Source: SAR324 cluster bacterium (GTDB lineage Bacteria > SAR324 > NAC60-12). Taken from it: a stretch of 53,219 bases of DNA. The notes below the pieces were generated by a model that was not told the origin of the DNA, made no database searches, and saw nothing but the letters and a program-made list of their open reading frames with translations. Numbering within the stretch: position 1 is the stretch's first letter; every line of letters starts with the position of its first letter. Shown piece after piece: positions 18,870-27,550 of the stretch. Where the stretch lies: positions 1 through 53,219 of the forward strand of contig JAKUUI010000008.1 in the NCBI GenBank assembly GCA_022448485.1, given 5' to 3'. The position numbers were made by a program, and so were the translations under genes.

Positions 18870-19247
18870 TTGCGAAAACTTGTTGTTTTAAGCTGTGTTT
18901 TTTTGATTCTTTCCGGCATACTGTTGGCGTACCCAAGACTGTTTCCTTGGGCAGAAGAGTCTACAGCAACGTCTTTATTGCATATCTGGGCCGGATTTTT
19001 CTTTTTAGTTATTTTTCCCATGTATGCCTGGGATCATATTCTAGGACATGCGGATCGTCTACGAAAATTTTCTCTGGTAACGTTATCCGGAATTCTCCAG
19101 TTTTTTACTGGCTTGGGGTTGATAATTTCCGGGATTCCTTTAGTGCTTTATGCTGCAGACGTACTCTATTTCCCCCGTGAAATCCATCTAGTATTGACAT
19201 TTGTATTGGCAGGGAGTCTTATTTTGCACAAATTTTCTAGAAAATAA
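18870..19247 (+). CDS. Four-helix small membrane protein
   Basis: A 125-residue protein starting at TTG, with CGGAAG a few bases before it. It is mostly hydrophobic with four likely membrane helices (about 2-20, 37-57, 69-92 and 101-120). His residues at the helix ends (HIWAGFF, DHILGH, REIHLVL, ILHKF) recall four-helix haem b proteins of the DUF4405/cytochrome b561-like kind, but I cannot confirm haem ligation. Function is not recognised. It lies 46 bases upstream of cimA on the same strand. Confidence 0.6.
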   Translation: MRKLVVLSCVFLILSGILLAYPRLFPWAEESTATSLLHIWAGFFFLVIFPMYAWDHILGHADRLRKFSLVTLSGILQFFTGLGLIISGIPLVLYAADVLYFPREIHLVLTFVLAGSLILHKFSRK

Positions 19248-19293
19248 ACTGCCGTGTTTTTAACCGTGTCTTTAAAACAGCAAAGCAAACACT

Positions 19294-20838
19294 ATGTCTT
19301 CTTCAACTAATAAAATTCAATTGATGGACACTACTCTTAGAGACGGTGAACAAACTCAGGGGGTATCTTTCACTCCACCGGAGAAGGCCAATATTGCCAA
19401 AACACTTTTGAAAAAGCTGCGCGTTGATCGACTTGAAGTTACTTCAGCAAGGATTTCAGAAGGTGAGTTAAGTTCTGTGCAAAACATTTCGACCTGGGCT
19501 AAAGAAAATGGCTTTTTGGACTGTATCGAAGTTTTAGGATTCATTGACCATAAACGAAGCGTAGACTGGATTAAAGAATCTGGATGCACAGTTATGAATT
19601 TATTGACAAAAGGCAGTGAAAATCACTGTAAAAATCAACTCCGAAAAACTCTCAAGGATCATCTTGCGGATATACGTAAAACTTTGAAATATGCCCACTC
19701 TAAAAATCTGAATGTAAACGTTTATCTTGAAGACTGGTCAAACGGATATCACAATAGTCCCGAATATGTATACGAGATGATGGCTGCACTAAAAGATGAA
19801 GGCATCAATCATTTCATGCTTCCTGATACTCTCGGTGTATTGTCACCGGATGAAGTTTTTTCCAGTCTTTCAGACATGATCGAGCGTTTTCCGTGGGCAA
19901 CTTTAGATTTTCATCCGCACAATGATTACGGCCTGGGGGTGGCCAATGTACTTTATGCAGTCAAGGCTGGTGTTAGAGACATCCACTGTACAATGAACTG
20001 CCTGGGTGAGCGAGCAGGCAATGCTTCTCTTGCGGAAATTGCAGTTGTTCTGCATGACAAACTCGGTATGGAGCTTTCGATAGATGAATCGCATCTTGCG
20101 CCGGTGAGTGAAATGATAGAAAGTTTTTCCGGAAAAAGGCTTGCTGACAATGCTCCAATTGTTGGCGAAAATGTTTTCACTCAAACAAGTGGTATACACG
20201 CAGATGGAGACAAAAAAGGGAATTTGTATCACAATCCAATTATCCCGGAACGTTTTGGACGCAAGAGGAGCTATGCCCTTGGAAAAATGAGCGGGAAAGC
20301 CTCACTCGCAAAAAACCTAGAAATGCTTGGAATACAACTTGTTGATGAAAATTTGCAGAAAGTCCTCAAACGTGTAGTTGAGTTGGGTGATACAAAGAAA
20401 TCAATGACGGCAGCTGATTTACCGTTCATCATCACTGATGTTCTGGAAACTAGCGAAACTCAGAGAATTGAACTGTTGAATTGCTCCATTTCAAGTGGGC
20501 TAAACTTAATGGCCACAGCCACAATTCATCTTAAAATTGATTCAAAAGTGTACCGGGAAGCGGGAAGCGGAAACGGCGGATATGATGCGTTTATGAGTGC
20601 TATAAAAAAAATCTTGAAACAAATCCATCTTGAATCTCCAGAGTTAGTGGATTATCAAATCAGGATTCCACGTGGTGGAAAAACGGATGCTCTCACTGAA
20701 GCAATCATAACTTGGCAAGTAAACGGTAAACGTCTTCAAACCATCGGAATTGATTCAGATCAAGTTATTGCCGCTGTCAATGCAACACTCAAGATGCTCA
20801 ACTTGCAACTATTGCAAAAAGAAGTGCCAGAACGGTAA
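19294..20838 (+). CDS. cimA: (R)-citramalate synthase, Leptospira type
   Basis: A 514-residue member of the isopropylmalate synthase family. The DTTLRDGEQTQGVSF motif (general acid/base and metal Asp), the LPDTLGVLSPDE block and the metal-binding HPHNDYGLG motif identify the TIM-barrel catalytic domain. The subdomain motif TSGIHADGDKKGNLYHNP and the C-terminal PRGGKTDALTEAIITW regulatory domain follow. The wording of these segments, especially NVYLEDWSNG and NPIIPERFGRKRSYALGK, is much closer to the Leptospira citramalate synthase as I remember it than to LeuA. Such enzymes condense pyruvate with acetyl-CoA to start isoleucine synthesis without threonine. No leu or ilv gene is adjacent. Confidence 0.85.
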   Translation: MSSSTNKIQLMDTTLRDGEQTQGVSFTPPEKANIAKTLLKKLRVDRLEVTSARISEGELSSVQNISTWAKENGFLDCIEVLGFIDHKRSVDWIKESGCTVMNLLTKGSENHCKNQLRKTLKDHLADIRKTLKYAHSKNLNVNVYLEDWSNGYHNSPEYVYEMMAALKDEGINHFMLPDTLGVLSPDEVFSSLSDMIERFPWATLDFHPHNDYGLGVANVLYAVKAGVRDIHCTMNCLGERAGNASLAEIAVVLHDKLGMELSIDESHLAPVSEMIESFSGKRLADNAPIVGENVFTQTSGIHADGDKKGNLYHNPIIPERFGRKRSYALGKMSGKASLAKNLEMLGIQLVDENLQKVLKRVVELGDTKKSMTAADLPFIITDVLETSETQRIELLNCSISSGLNLMATATIHLKIDSKVYREAGSGNGGYDAFMSAIKKILKQIHLESPELVDYQIRIPRGGKTDALTEAIITWQVNGKRLQTIGIDSDQVIAAVNATLKMLNLQLLQKEVPER

Positions 20839-20932
20839 TGTATAATTATACATGCTTAGTATTTGGGCTTCAGCTCTAGAAACATAAATGCAGCACTAAT
20901 AACTTTTTCCATGCTGTGGTCAATTAAAAATC

Positions 20933-22234
20933 ATGAGTATGTATGCTGCAGAGGGCAAAATGCCAACGATTTATTTCCCCTTAACTGCAAATCCAGCTGG
21001 GTACCATCATTTGTCATTGGCTGAGTGCGTTCTGAGACAATTCCCGGAAACTAGGCTTATCGTATTTTTACTTTCCAACGGACAACATCCTGATCCTTTC
21101 AAACAGCAGCAAATTCCAGAGGCAGCCTTGCGCCTAGAAATATTAAGGGGCACTTTGGCTGACTGGTCTGATCCTGAAAAATCACTGCCCGCACAAATTG
21201 CTGAAGAATCAGGAACATCCCTAAAATTACAGAATAATAATTGTGCAATTTCACGAAGCGAATTATCTTTCAATCGTCCACTGCGTTTGGCCGAACACGT
21301 TCAAAATTTTTCAGGAATAGAAAAAGTCCCAATGCTCGTTGGCGCAGATTTGATTAAGCGCATGCTCAATCCAAAAATTTTCACGGATAAGGACTTAACT
21401 GAGATTGAGAATAGTTGCCACTTACTGGTCGCACCTCGGAATGAAGTTGAAATAGAGCCAACTCTACAGTTGATAAAGAAAGAACGAAATGTAACTCTAA
21501 CTGCTACTCCTATAACTCCAGCAGTGCTTCCACAAAAGCTGCAAAAATTTTTATTGATTTCATCAACTCTTATTCGCAGAGCAGCGCAAGCTGGGCACGA
21601 ACTAGAGCCTTTTCTGCCTAAGAATCCTGGCAGACTGATTTTGCAAAGCAGTTTGTACGAATGGAAAAAACCTCCCTTTGATTTGCAGAATTCAAACTTA
21701 ATTGAACTGCAGCAGCGTTGCCACGAATTGATGGTGCTGTTGGAAGAAGCCGCAAAAAAGCTGCAGAAATTACTTGATCAACTAGCATTAAAAAAACAAC
21801 CGCACCGCTTTGCCGTCGTGGAAACCAGCACAGGTGGACAAATTGTGGAGGCCTTCACCAGCCATTCTGGAGCTTCACAGCATTTTCTGGATGGGCGTAT
21901 TCTATATAGTCAGGAAGCTCAAAAACAATTTCTGGGACGAAAGTTGTCTGAAGATTCAAGCCTATCCCAGACACGAACCCAAGATCTTGCCCAAGCAATG
22001 CTTGAACAGTCTGGAGCTGATTGGGCACTGGCAGAAACAGGCATGGCAGGGCCGCTCTCACAAAAAAGGCGAAGTAAGAAAAATGGACAATGTCATCTTG
22101 GACTGGCATTATCATCAGAAGTGAGGTACAAGTGTCTGGAGTTTAATCCTTTTCTGACGCGTAAAGAACATCAGTTACTGTTTGCGATTGAAGCCCTGAA
22201 CTGGGCTGAAGAGGTGCTTCAAAATCATTATTAA
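20933..22234 (+). CDS. Fusion of a NadD-like nucleotidyltransferase and a CinA/PncC-like domain
   Basis: A 433-residue protein with two recognisable halves. Residues about 10-225 look like an NMN/NaMN adenylyltransferase fold: a TANPAGYHHLSLAE segment in the place of the GxxxPxHxGH motif, and a clear ISSTLIR signature at 209-215. Residues about 285-430 are a CinA C-terminal (PncC, NMN deamidase) domain: VETSTGG around 296-302, GASQHFLDGRILYSQEAQKQ, and ETGMAGP around 368-374. In classical PncC the first motif reads ESCTGG or ESLTAG, so the usual Ser is Thr here. Together the halves suggest conversion of NMN to NaMN and its adenylylation in NAD salvage, but both active sites deviate, so activity is unproven. 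It sits nine bases before trpD. Confidence 0.75.
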   Translation: MSMYAAEGKMPTIYFPLTANPAGYHHLSLAECVLRQFPETRLIVFLLSNGQHPDPFKQQQIPEAALRLEILRGTLADWSDPEKSLPAQIAEESGTSLKLQNNNCAISRSELSFNRPLRLAEHVQNFSGIEKVPMLVGADLIKRMLNPKIFTDKDLTEIENSCHLLVAPRNEVEIEPTLQLIKKERNVTLTATPITPAVLPQKLQKFLLISSTLIRRAAQAGHELEPFLPKNPGRLILQSSLYEWKKPPFDLQNSNLIELQQRCHELMVLLEEAAKKLQKLLDQLALKKQPHRFAVVETSTGGQIVEAFTSHSGASQHFLDGRILYSQEAQKQFLGRKLSEDSSLSQTRTQDLAQAMLEQSGADWALAETGMAGPLSQKRRSKKNGQCHLGLALSSEVRYKCLEFNPFLTRKEHQLLFAIEALNWAEEVLQNHY

Positions 22235-22243
22235 AATAAACAG

Positions 22244-23254
22244 ATGAAAGAATTACTGCAAAAATTACTGGCGTCGACAGAACTTAGCTTTGAGGAAGCA
22301 CGAGAAATGATTCTTTGGATTATGAGTGAAGATGCTGTTTCGGTGCAGGCTGCAGCTTTGTTGGCTTTGTTACAGGCAAAGGGCGTGAGCGTCGAGGAAA
22401 TGGCAGGTGCAGCTTTAGCTATGCGGGAGCGTGCATCCGGAATTACAGCGCCAATAAATGCGATTGACACCTGCAGTACCGGAGGAAATGGAATCAGTAC
22501 TTTCAATATTTCAACATGTGCCGCAATCATTGCGGCCGCGGCCGGAGCAGTTGTAGCTAAACACGGCAACCGTAGCAACACCCGTAAAAGTGGCAGCGCT
22601 GAAGCACTGGAAGCTTTGGGAGTGAACATTTCTCTGGAATTAAATGAAGTTGAAAGCTGCCTGAAGGATTTGAATATTTGTTTTTGCTATGCAATCAATC
22701 ATCATCCTGCCATGCGCTTTGCCGGGCCGATACGCAAAGATTTGGGTATACCAACTGTCTTCAATTTACTCGGCCCCCTGACCAATCCTGCTGGAGCCAA
22801 AAGCCAACTCATCGGCGTACATAATAAGGAACTAACTTTGAAACTAGCCCAAGTACTCAAACGTCTTGGCAGCAATCGTGTATTAGTGGTTCACGGTCTT
22901 GACGGGCTTTGCGAGCTGACTGTTTCAACTTCTACTCATGTGACCGAACTTCGTGACGGAAAGATTCGTGAATACGAGGTTACTCCGAAAGAATTGGGAT
23001 TAAAAAAAGGGAATCTGGATGAGATCCGAATTAACAGTCCGGAAGAAAGCGCGAAGATAATTGAGCGTATTTTTTCTGGTGCTGAGAAAGGTACTGCCCG
23101 TGATATTGCTCTGGCAAATGCGGCAGGAGCATTAGTTGTAGCAGGACTGGTTGATGATTTGCAGGATGGTGTCAAGTTAGCAGCAAAAACTGTAGGCAGC
23201 GGCAAAGCTAATGAAAAGCTGACAAGTTTGATCAAATATACCCAGACTAACTAA
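22244..23254 (+). CDS. trpD: Anthranilate phosphoribosyltransferase
   Basis: A 336-residue enzyme of normal length that joins anthranilate to PRPP in tryptophan synthesis. Diagnostic segments are the PRPP-binding DTCSTGGNGISTFNIST loop, KHGNRSNTRKSGSAEALEALG, the RKDLGIPTVFNLLGPLTNPA block and the VVHGLDGLCEL segment (usually HG-x-GLDE, here DGLCEL). It is separated from trpE(G) and trpF by more than 20 kb and follows the NadD/CinA fusion by nine bases. A dyad after its stop probably ends transcription. Confidence 0.95.
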   Translation: MKELLQKLLASTELSFEEAREMILWIMSEDAVSVQAAALLALLQAKGVSVEEMAGAALAMRERASGITAPINAIDTCSTGGNGISTFNISTCAAIIAAAAGAVVAKHGNRSNTRKSGSAEALEALGVNISLELNEVESCLKDLNICFCYAINHHPAMRFAGPIRKDLGIPTVFNLLGPLTNPAGAKSQLIGVHNKELTLKLAQVLKRLGSNRVLVVHGLDGLCELTVSTSTHVTELRDGKIREYEVTPKELGLKKGNLDEIRINSPEESAKIIERIFSGAEKGTARDIALANAAGALVVAGLVDDLQDGVKLAAKTVGSGKANEKLTSLIKYTQTN

Positions 23255-23274
23255 GTAAATCCGTCAAAGCATTT

Positions 23275-23303
23275 TGCTTCAGTTCGACCGTTACTATGAA
23301 GCA
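23275..23303. terminator. Hairpin between convergent trpD and phosphodiesterase genes
   Basis: TGCTTCA at 23275-23281 and TGAAGCA at 23297-23303 form a 7-base stem, with three more bases pairing beyond a mismatched stretch (GCA / TGC). It lies in the 85-base gap between two convergent genes and could stop both transcripts. A TTTTTC run follows on the plus strand about 30 bases later. Confidence 0.4.
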
Positions 23304-23339
23304 CTTTGCATGCCTTACCTGCGACAGTGGGGTAATTTT

Positions 23340-24143
23340 TCATTCATCACCTTTCAGCTTGCGAATAACTTTCCACAATAATTCAGGCTCATCACTAATA
23401 ATTCCGGTGGCCCCCCACTTAATCAACTGCTCCATCCGCTTTTCATCATTGATCGTATAAGGAAAAATTCGAAAACCGCCTGCTTTCATAATCTCAATCA
23501 GAGACGGAGTAACATGATTTTCATTAGGATTGTATGAATATGCACTTTGACGCTGACAGAGCCCCAAGGCTAATTCTTCCGAAAGAGGCACTTCCTGTAG
23601 TGGGGCTATCCTGAGCGCAGTTGATTTACCGTGGTCCCGATACCACCGCTGGATTCTGGAAAATATGAAGTGCTCAAAACTTGAAATCAGCACCGAATCC
23701 ACCATCTCCAGCCGTTCAACCAGTTCACAGATCTGAAACTCAATTGCGTCAGGAGGAGCTGGGGATTCAAAACTATCCTGTTTGATCTCAATATTAACTG
23801 AAATTTTGCCTCTGACTAACTGCAGCAGTTCTTCAAGAGTAGGAACTGCTTCTCCTTTAAATTCTGAACTGAACCAGCTCCCCGCATCCAGTTCTTTTAA
23901 TTCAGATAGTGAGTGTTCCGACACCAACCCTTTGCCGTCCGTAGTTCTATACAACGTTTTATCATGGATTACTACCGGAACACGATCACGTGTCAGACAA
24001 ACATCCAGTTCAACCATATCTGCACCGACAGCAATTGCTGCCTCAAAAGCCGCCAGTGTGTTCTCGGGATATAGCCCCCGATAACCCCTGTGTGCCACGA
24101 CCCAAGGACGTTTTACCTTCTCCATTCTAATTATGTTTTCCAT
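23340..24143 (-). CDS. ugpQ: Glycerophosphodiester phosphodiesterase
   Basis: A GDPD-family enzyme, about 267 residues from ATG 24143, that hydrolyses glycerophosphodiesters to glycerol-3-phosphate and an alcohol. Catalytic landmarks are AHRGYRGLYPENT (His, Arg and Glu-Asn), VELDVCLTRD (metal Glu and Asp), VIHD (second His), VNIEIKQ and the C-terminal YTINDEKRMEQL and GIISDEPELL segments. No signal peptide is present, which fits the cytoplasmic UgpQ type. A longer frame starting at 24185 adds 14 residues; ATG 24125, next to the catalytic fold, is another candidate start. Confidence 0.92.
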   Translation of the reverse strand: MENIIRMEKVKRPWVVAHRGYRGLYPENTLAAFEAAIAVGADMVELDVCLTRDRVPVVIHDKTLYRTTDGKGLVSEHSLSELKELDAGSWFSSEFKGEAVPTLEELLQLVRGKISVNIEIKQDSFESPAPPDAIEFQICELVERLEMVDSVLISSFEHFIFSRIQRWYRDHGKSTALRIAPLQEVPLSEELALGLCQRQSAYSYNPNENHVTPSLIEIMKAGGFRIFPYTINDEKRMEQLIKWGATGIISDEPELLWKVIRKLKGDE

Positions 24144-24257
24144 AATTTGACAGGTTAGGGAAGTTGGTATAAAATTAACTGTCAATATTTAGTCACATAA
24201 GACAAAGGGTTCAGCTTACCGGTCTTGGTGAAAAACTCAATTCCAATGGAGGTTCCC

Positions 24258-25163
24258 ATGTTTAAATTTGAAGATCTAACTGACGGCACCGATTTCAATA
24301 TTGCGGATTACCGCCTGAGTCCGCGTGAGTTTTTTGAGAAACGCCGTACCTCCAAACGACCCTATGTTTTCGATCTGCGCAGTTCTGAAGCACACGAGTC
24401 AGAGAATATTCCCGGTTCACATAGTTTGCCCATCGAACATTTTGAAAACTCCATTTATCAAATGCCTTTTGCCGGAGATATCCTGCTTTACGGTGGTGAA
24501 GATGGAGAGGTCCTCACTGCAGCTCAAATACTGTATGACAATGGCTTTGACTCTTTTGGTTATACAGATTCCTACGAAGCTCTTTTCAGCAGTGCTGATA
24601 CCACATATTTGACCATCACAGGAACCGCAACCAAGCAGCTTGTTGAACAACTCAAAAACTCTGATGCACAGGCTGGTGTTCAAATTGTTATTGAACCAAC
24701 TTCTCCTTTAAAAGCAAATTATCGGCTTGAATTAGTAGATTCTTCTCTTGAAGGAAGCATTCAGTTTACTGTCAACGGAATTAAAATATTTTCGGAGCGA
24801 AAAACTGCCTCGTATCTGGAGGGAACCATTATTGAAATTAACGAAGAAGGAGAATTGGAACCCAGAAATCCTCATCTCTCAATCAGCAAACTAAGCGGCT
24901 CACTGGAAGATCAGATAAAGCTCATGTTAGATGAACAGGTCAATCCGATGCTTGCCTCACACGGCGGGAATGTCATGCTGGAAGGAATTAAGGACAGCAC
25001 TGCCTACGTACGTTTTGGTGGTGGATGTCAGGGCTGCAGTATGATCGACACTACTGTCAAACAAGGAGTAGAGGTGATGCTCAAGGAGGCTATTCCTGAC
25101 CTGGCCGGAGTTTATGACGTCACTGATCACTCAGAAGGCGAATCTCCGTTCTTCACAGGTTAA
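24258..25163 (+). CDS. Rhodanese-like + A-type-like + Nfu domain fusion protein
   Basis: A 301-residue protein from ATG 24258, chosen because GGAGG at 24248-24252 lies five bases before it. Residues about 15-110 form a rhodanese-like fold (VFDLRSSEAHESENIPGSHSLP), but the active loop reads LLYGGEDGEV with no cysteine. Residues about 115-210 resemble the degenerate A-type (IscA-like) domain of NfuA, without cysteines. Residues about 215-285 are an Nfu domain: LDEQVNPMLASHGGNVML, and FGGGCQGCSM with Cys257 and Cys260, which bind a [4Fe-4S] cluster between two monomers. Thus it is an NfuA-type Fe-S carrier with an added non-catalytic rhodanese. The next gene overlaps its end by 50 bases. Confidence 0.85.
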   Translation: MFKFEDLTDGTDFNIADYRLSPREFFEKRRTSKRPYVFDLRSSEAHESENIPGSHSLPIEHFENSIYQMPFAGDILLYGGEDGEVLTAAQILYDNGFDSFGYTDSYEALFSSADTTYLTITGTATKQLVEQLKNSDAQAGVQIVIEPTSPLKANYRLELVDSSLEGSIQFTVNGIKIFSERKTASYLEGTIIEINEEGELEPRNPHLSISKLSGSLEDQIKLMLDEQVNPMLASHGGNVMLEGIKDSTAYVRFGGGCQGCSMIDTTVKQGVEVMLKEAIPDLAGVYDVTDHSEGESPFFTG

Positions 25164-25665
25164 TACTTCTGCCGTCTCCAGGAAACATGGAAACGGTTTT
25201 CCCATAATACTTTTTAGCATCCTCATAATAACCTGCCTTTTCATGTCCTCTTCTTCAAAAGGTAATTTAAATAACATCAAGTCTCCAGTTTTGGAGGAGG
25301 ATGTTGAATTTTCAAAGGTTGTCAGCGAAGGAAGAGACTTGCTTGAAAACAAAGTAGAGTTTCAAACAGACGACTGGGGCTGGACTCGAGATTTAGATGA
25401 TGGCGGGATCTTTATCTTTTGCTATCTGCTGCATGACTACAGGCAAAAAACACTAACCCTAAACCGCTTGAAGGAAAGCGTCTATACTCTGAATCTCCTG
25501 AGGCACAAGATGCTTCCCTCACAAGAGAAAACAGGACTTCCTCTGCTTGGGGAATTTCAGGTGATTTTTACGCTTTATGAAAGATTGAAGCGAGAAGAAA
25601 TGTCATGGGATGATTGTGAGGTATATATCAAAGAACAAATTGAAGAGCACCGGAAAACCAATTAA
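25114..25665 (+). CDS. Membrane- or lipid-anchored protein of unknown function
   Basis: A 183-residue frame with one hydrophobic segment (FPIILFSILIITCLFMSS, about residues 29-46), which may be an internal signal anchor or a lipoprotein signal with Cys in IITC. A mature part of about 135 charged residues follows (DDWGWTRDLDDGG, then helices with many Lys and Glu). The start is uncertain: ATG 25114 overlaps the Nfu fusion gene by 50 bases, and ATG 25243 would remove the hydrophobic segment. No family is recognised. Overlap with the Fe-S carrier gene implies coupled expression. Confidence 0.55.
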   Translation: MTSLITQKANLRSSQVNTSAVSRKHGNGFPIILFSILIITCLFMSSSSKGNLNNIKSPVLEEDVEFSKVVSEGRDLLENKVEFQTDDWGWTRDLDDGGIFIFCYLLHDYRQKTLTLNRLKESVYTLNLLRHKMLPSQEKTGLPLLGEFQVIFTLYERLKREEMSWDDCEVYIKEQIEEHRKTN

Positions 25666-25671
25666 ATGTTC

Positions 25672-26709
25672 CTACTCTTCTTCATTCAGACTTTTTGCTT
25701 GGTTGATGACTTCCAGATTTTCTAATACTTCACCGGCAATTATATCGTTCAGTTTCTGTTCTGCACATTCTTGGGCATGTTTGATCGCATTTCTGAATGT
25801 ATGGACCTTTGAATTACCATGACAGATAATCACGACGCCATTTACCCCCAGTAAAGGTGCCCCTCCAACTTCTGAATAGTCAGCCCTTTCTCCAAGTGCC
25901 CTGAAAGGGCCCTTCATTGCCAGATAACCTAATTTTGAGAGCAACGAACTCTTTACCTCTTCACGAAGGACACTGCGCACAAAATCGAAAGTGCCTTCTG
26001 CAACTTTAAGTGCAATATTACCGACAAAACCGTCGCAAACCACTACATCCACTCTGTCCCTGAACATTGACTTACCCTCAATGTTTCCTGCAAAATTGAG
26101 TGTGCTTTGTTTCAGGAGATCATAGGTTTCCTTGAGTTCAAGATAACCCTTGCCTTCTTCCTCTCCATTGTTAAGCAAAGCAACACGCGGATTTTCCAAA
26201 TGCAAATACGTCCGTGCGTAGGCATCACCCATTAAGGCAAACTGAAGAAGGTAAAGTGGTTTGCAATCTGTGTTTGCGCCTATGTCCAGGAGAACAAAGG
26301 GATGATTGCGATGAACAGATGGCATGAGTGTCGCAATTGCAGGGCGCTCAATTCCTTCAATTGATTTGAAAACAAACTTGGCGATAGCCATTGAAGCACC
26401 GGTATTTCCAGCGCTGACGATGGCTTCTGCCTCACCTGCTTTCACAAGATCAACGGCAACTCTAATGGATGAGTTTTTCTTTTGGCGCAGAGCCTGGGCA
26501 GGGGACTCGTTCATCTCCACTATTTCAGTGGAATTAACGATACGCAGTTTGTGTTGATCGTAGCTGTGCTGTTTTAATGTCTTACTGATTTGATCTTCTG
26601 CCCCAACCAAAACAACTTCAATAGCAAAGTCTCTGATGGCCCGAACAGCAGCCTCAATCTGCACAGCGAGTGGGCTATCTCCTCCCATAGCGTCAACTGC
26701 AATTGCCAT
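25672..26709 (-). CDS. plsX: Phosphate acyltransferase PlsX
   Basis: A 345-residue peripheral membrane enzyme of normal length that makes acyl-phosphate from acyl-ACP for the first step of phospholipid synthesis. Family segments are AIAVDAMGGD at the start, SSIRVAVDLVKAGEAEAIVSAGNTGA (split here for length, residues about 80-105), LLDIGANTDCKP, NNGEEEGKG and VVVCDGFVGNIALK. Near the end, GGAPLLGVNGVVIICHG is present. It lies 48 bases after rpmF on the same strand, the common rpmF-plsX arrangement. Confidence 0.97.
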   Translation of the reverse strand: MAIAVDAMGGDSPLAVQIEAAVRAIRDFAIEVVLVGAEDQISKTLKQHSYDQHKLRIVNSTEIVEMNESPAQALRQKKNSSIRVAVDLVKAGEAEAIVSAGNTGASMAIAKFVFKSIEGIERPAIATLMPSVHRNHPFVLLDIGANTDCKPLYLLQFALMGDAYARTYLHLENPRVALLNNGEEEGKGYLELKETYDLLKQSTLNFAGNIEGKSMFRDRVDVVVCDGFVGNIALKVAEGTFDFVRSVLREEVKSSLLSKLGYLAMKGPFRALGERADYSEVGGAPLLGVNGVVIICHGNSKVHTFRNAIKHAQECAEQKLNDIIAGEVLENLEVINQAKSLNEEE

Positions 26710-26757
26710 ATTTTATCCTGGTTTGCTGTTGATCGGTGAAAGAGCAGAAAAAACAGC

Positions 26758-26940
26758 TCAAGATGCTTTAACTTCAACGACTTCAACACCCTTATAAAAA
26801 CCACATTCAGGGCAAACTCGATGGGGTCGGATCAGTGCATGACAGTTCGTGCATTCTGAGAGTGCCGATTCTGGAATTTTGATGTGTCCCCGCCTGTGGT
26901 CACGTTGGCTTCGAGAGGTTTTTCTTCTTGGTACGGCCAT
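26758..26940 (-). CDS. rpmF: 50S ribosomal protein L32
   Basis: A 60-residue protein that starts MAVPRRKTSRSQRDHRR, the typical L32 N-terminus, and has a zinc-ribbon pair CTNC and CPEC about 14 residues apart. The family exists in zinc-binding (C+) and zinc-free forms; this one is C+. It heads the rpmF-plsX pair on the minus strand. Confidence 0.97.
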   Translation of the reverse strand: MAVPRRKTSRSQRDHRRGHIKIPESALSECTNCHALIRPHRVCPECGFYKGVEVVEVKAS

Positions 26941-27089
26941 GGGTCGCTTTTGATTGTGTTAAAATTCAGTATTGATCAATGCTTGTCAAAGAATGCTGAT
27001 GTAGAATTATTACTGAACAAATTCAGTTGATTGATCAGCTTAATAAGTGGTTCGTATCAACGGAGATGATCCATTCTCAACTAATCAGC

Positions 27090-27401
27090 TTAGCCTTCAG
27101 CAGCAAGGATTTCTTCAAGGGTACGTGCTGTGGAGAGAGGATCTTTTGCTTCTACGATGACTGGATACTCTTCGCATTTTTCTTCGTTTAACGCTGTGTA
27201 ACTTTCCCATTTCTCCGGAACATCCACGTCTGCGTAAATTGCTTCCACCGGGCACTCTTCAACGCAGGCATTACAATCAATGCATGTTTCAGGATTGATG
27301 TACAACATAGTCGGCCCCTCGTGAAAGGCTTCCACAGGGCACACTTCTACACAATCCGTATATTTACAATTGTTGCAGTTTTCAATTACAGTATAAGTCA
27401 T
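27090..27401 (-). CDS. fdxA: 7Fe ferredoxin (3Fe-4S / 4Fe-4S)
   Basis: A 103-residue ferredoxin of the FdxA type. The N-terminal half has CNNCKYTDCVEVCPVEAF, the spaced cysteine pattern that holds a [3Fe-4S] cluster and contributes to the second. CIDCNACVEECPVEAIY gives the C-x2-C-x2-C-x3-CP motif of the [4Fe-4S] cluster. The C-terminal extension of about 45 residues (DVDVPEKWESYTALNEEK...) is characteristic of this group. It is a soluble electron carrier with no obvious partner gene nearby. An AAGGAG sequence precedes the ATG on its strand. Confidence 0.95.
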   Translation of the reverse strand: MTYTVIENCNNCKYTDCVEVCPVEAFHEGPTMLYINPETCIDCNACVEECPVEAIYADVDVPEKWESYTALNEEKCEEYPVIVEAKDPLSTARTLEEILAAEG

Positions 27402-27550
27402 CGACTACTCCTTAATGTTAAAAAATCTGTCAAGTGTTTTTCACCTGTTTAAAGTTTTAATGATCTGTCAGTAAACCATATCACGATCATGGTGGCGTAT
27501 AAACATCATAAAAACAAGTTTTTTTCCAAAACATCCTGCCGTCAAACAAT

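Noticed and set aside
20839-20852. 14-base palindrome TGTATAATTATACA after cimA as an operator
   Set aside because: It lies one base after the stop codon and is purely AT-rich; no copy elsewhere and no promoter context.
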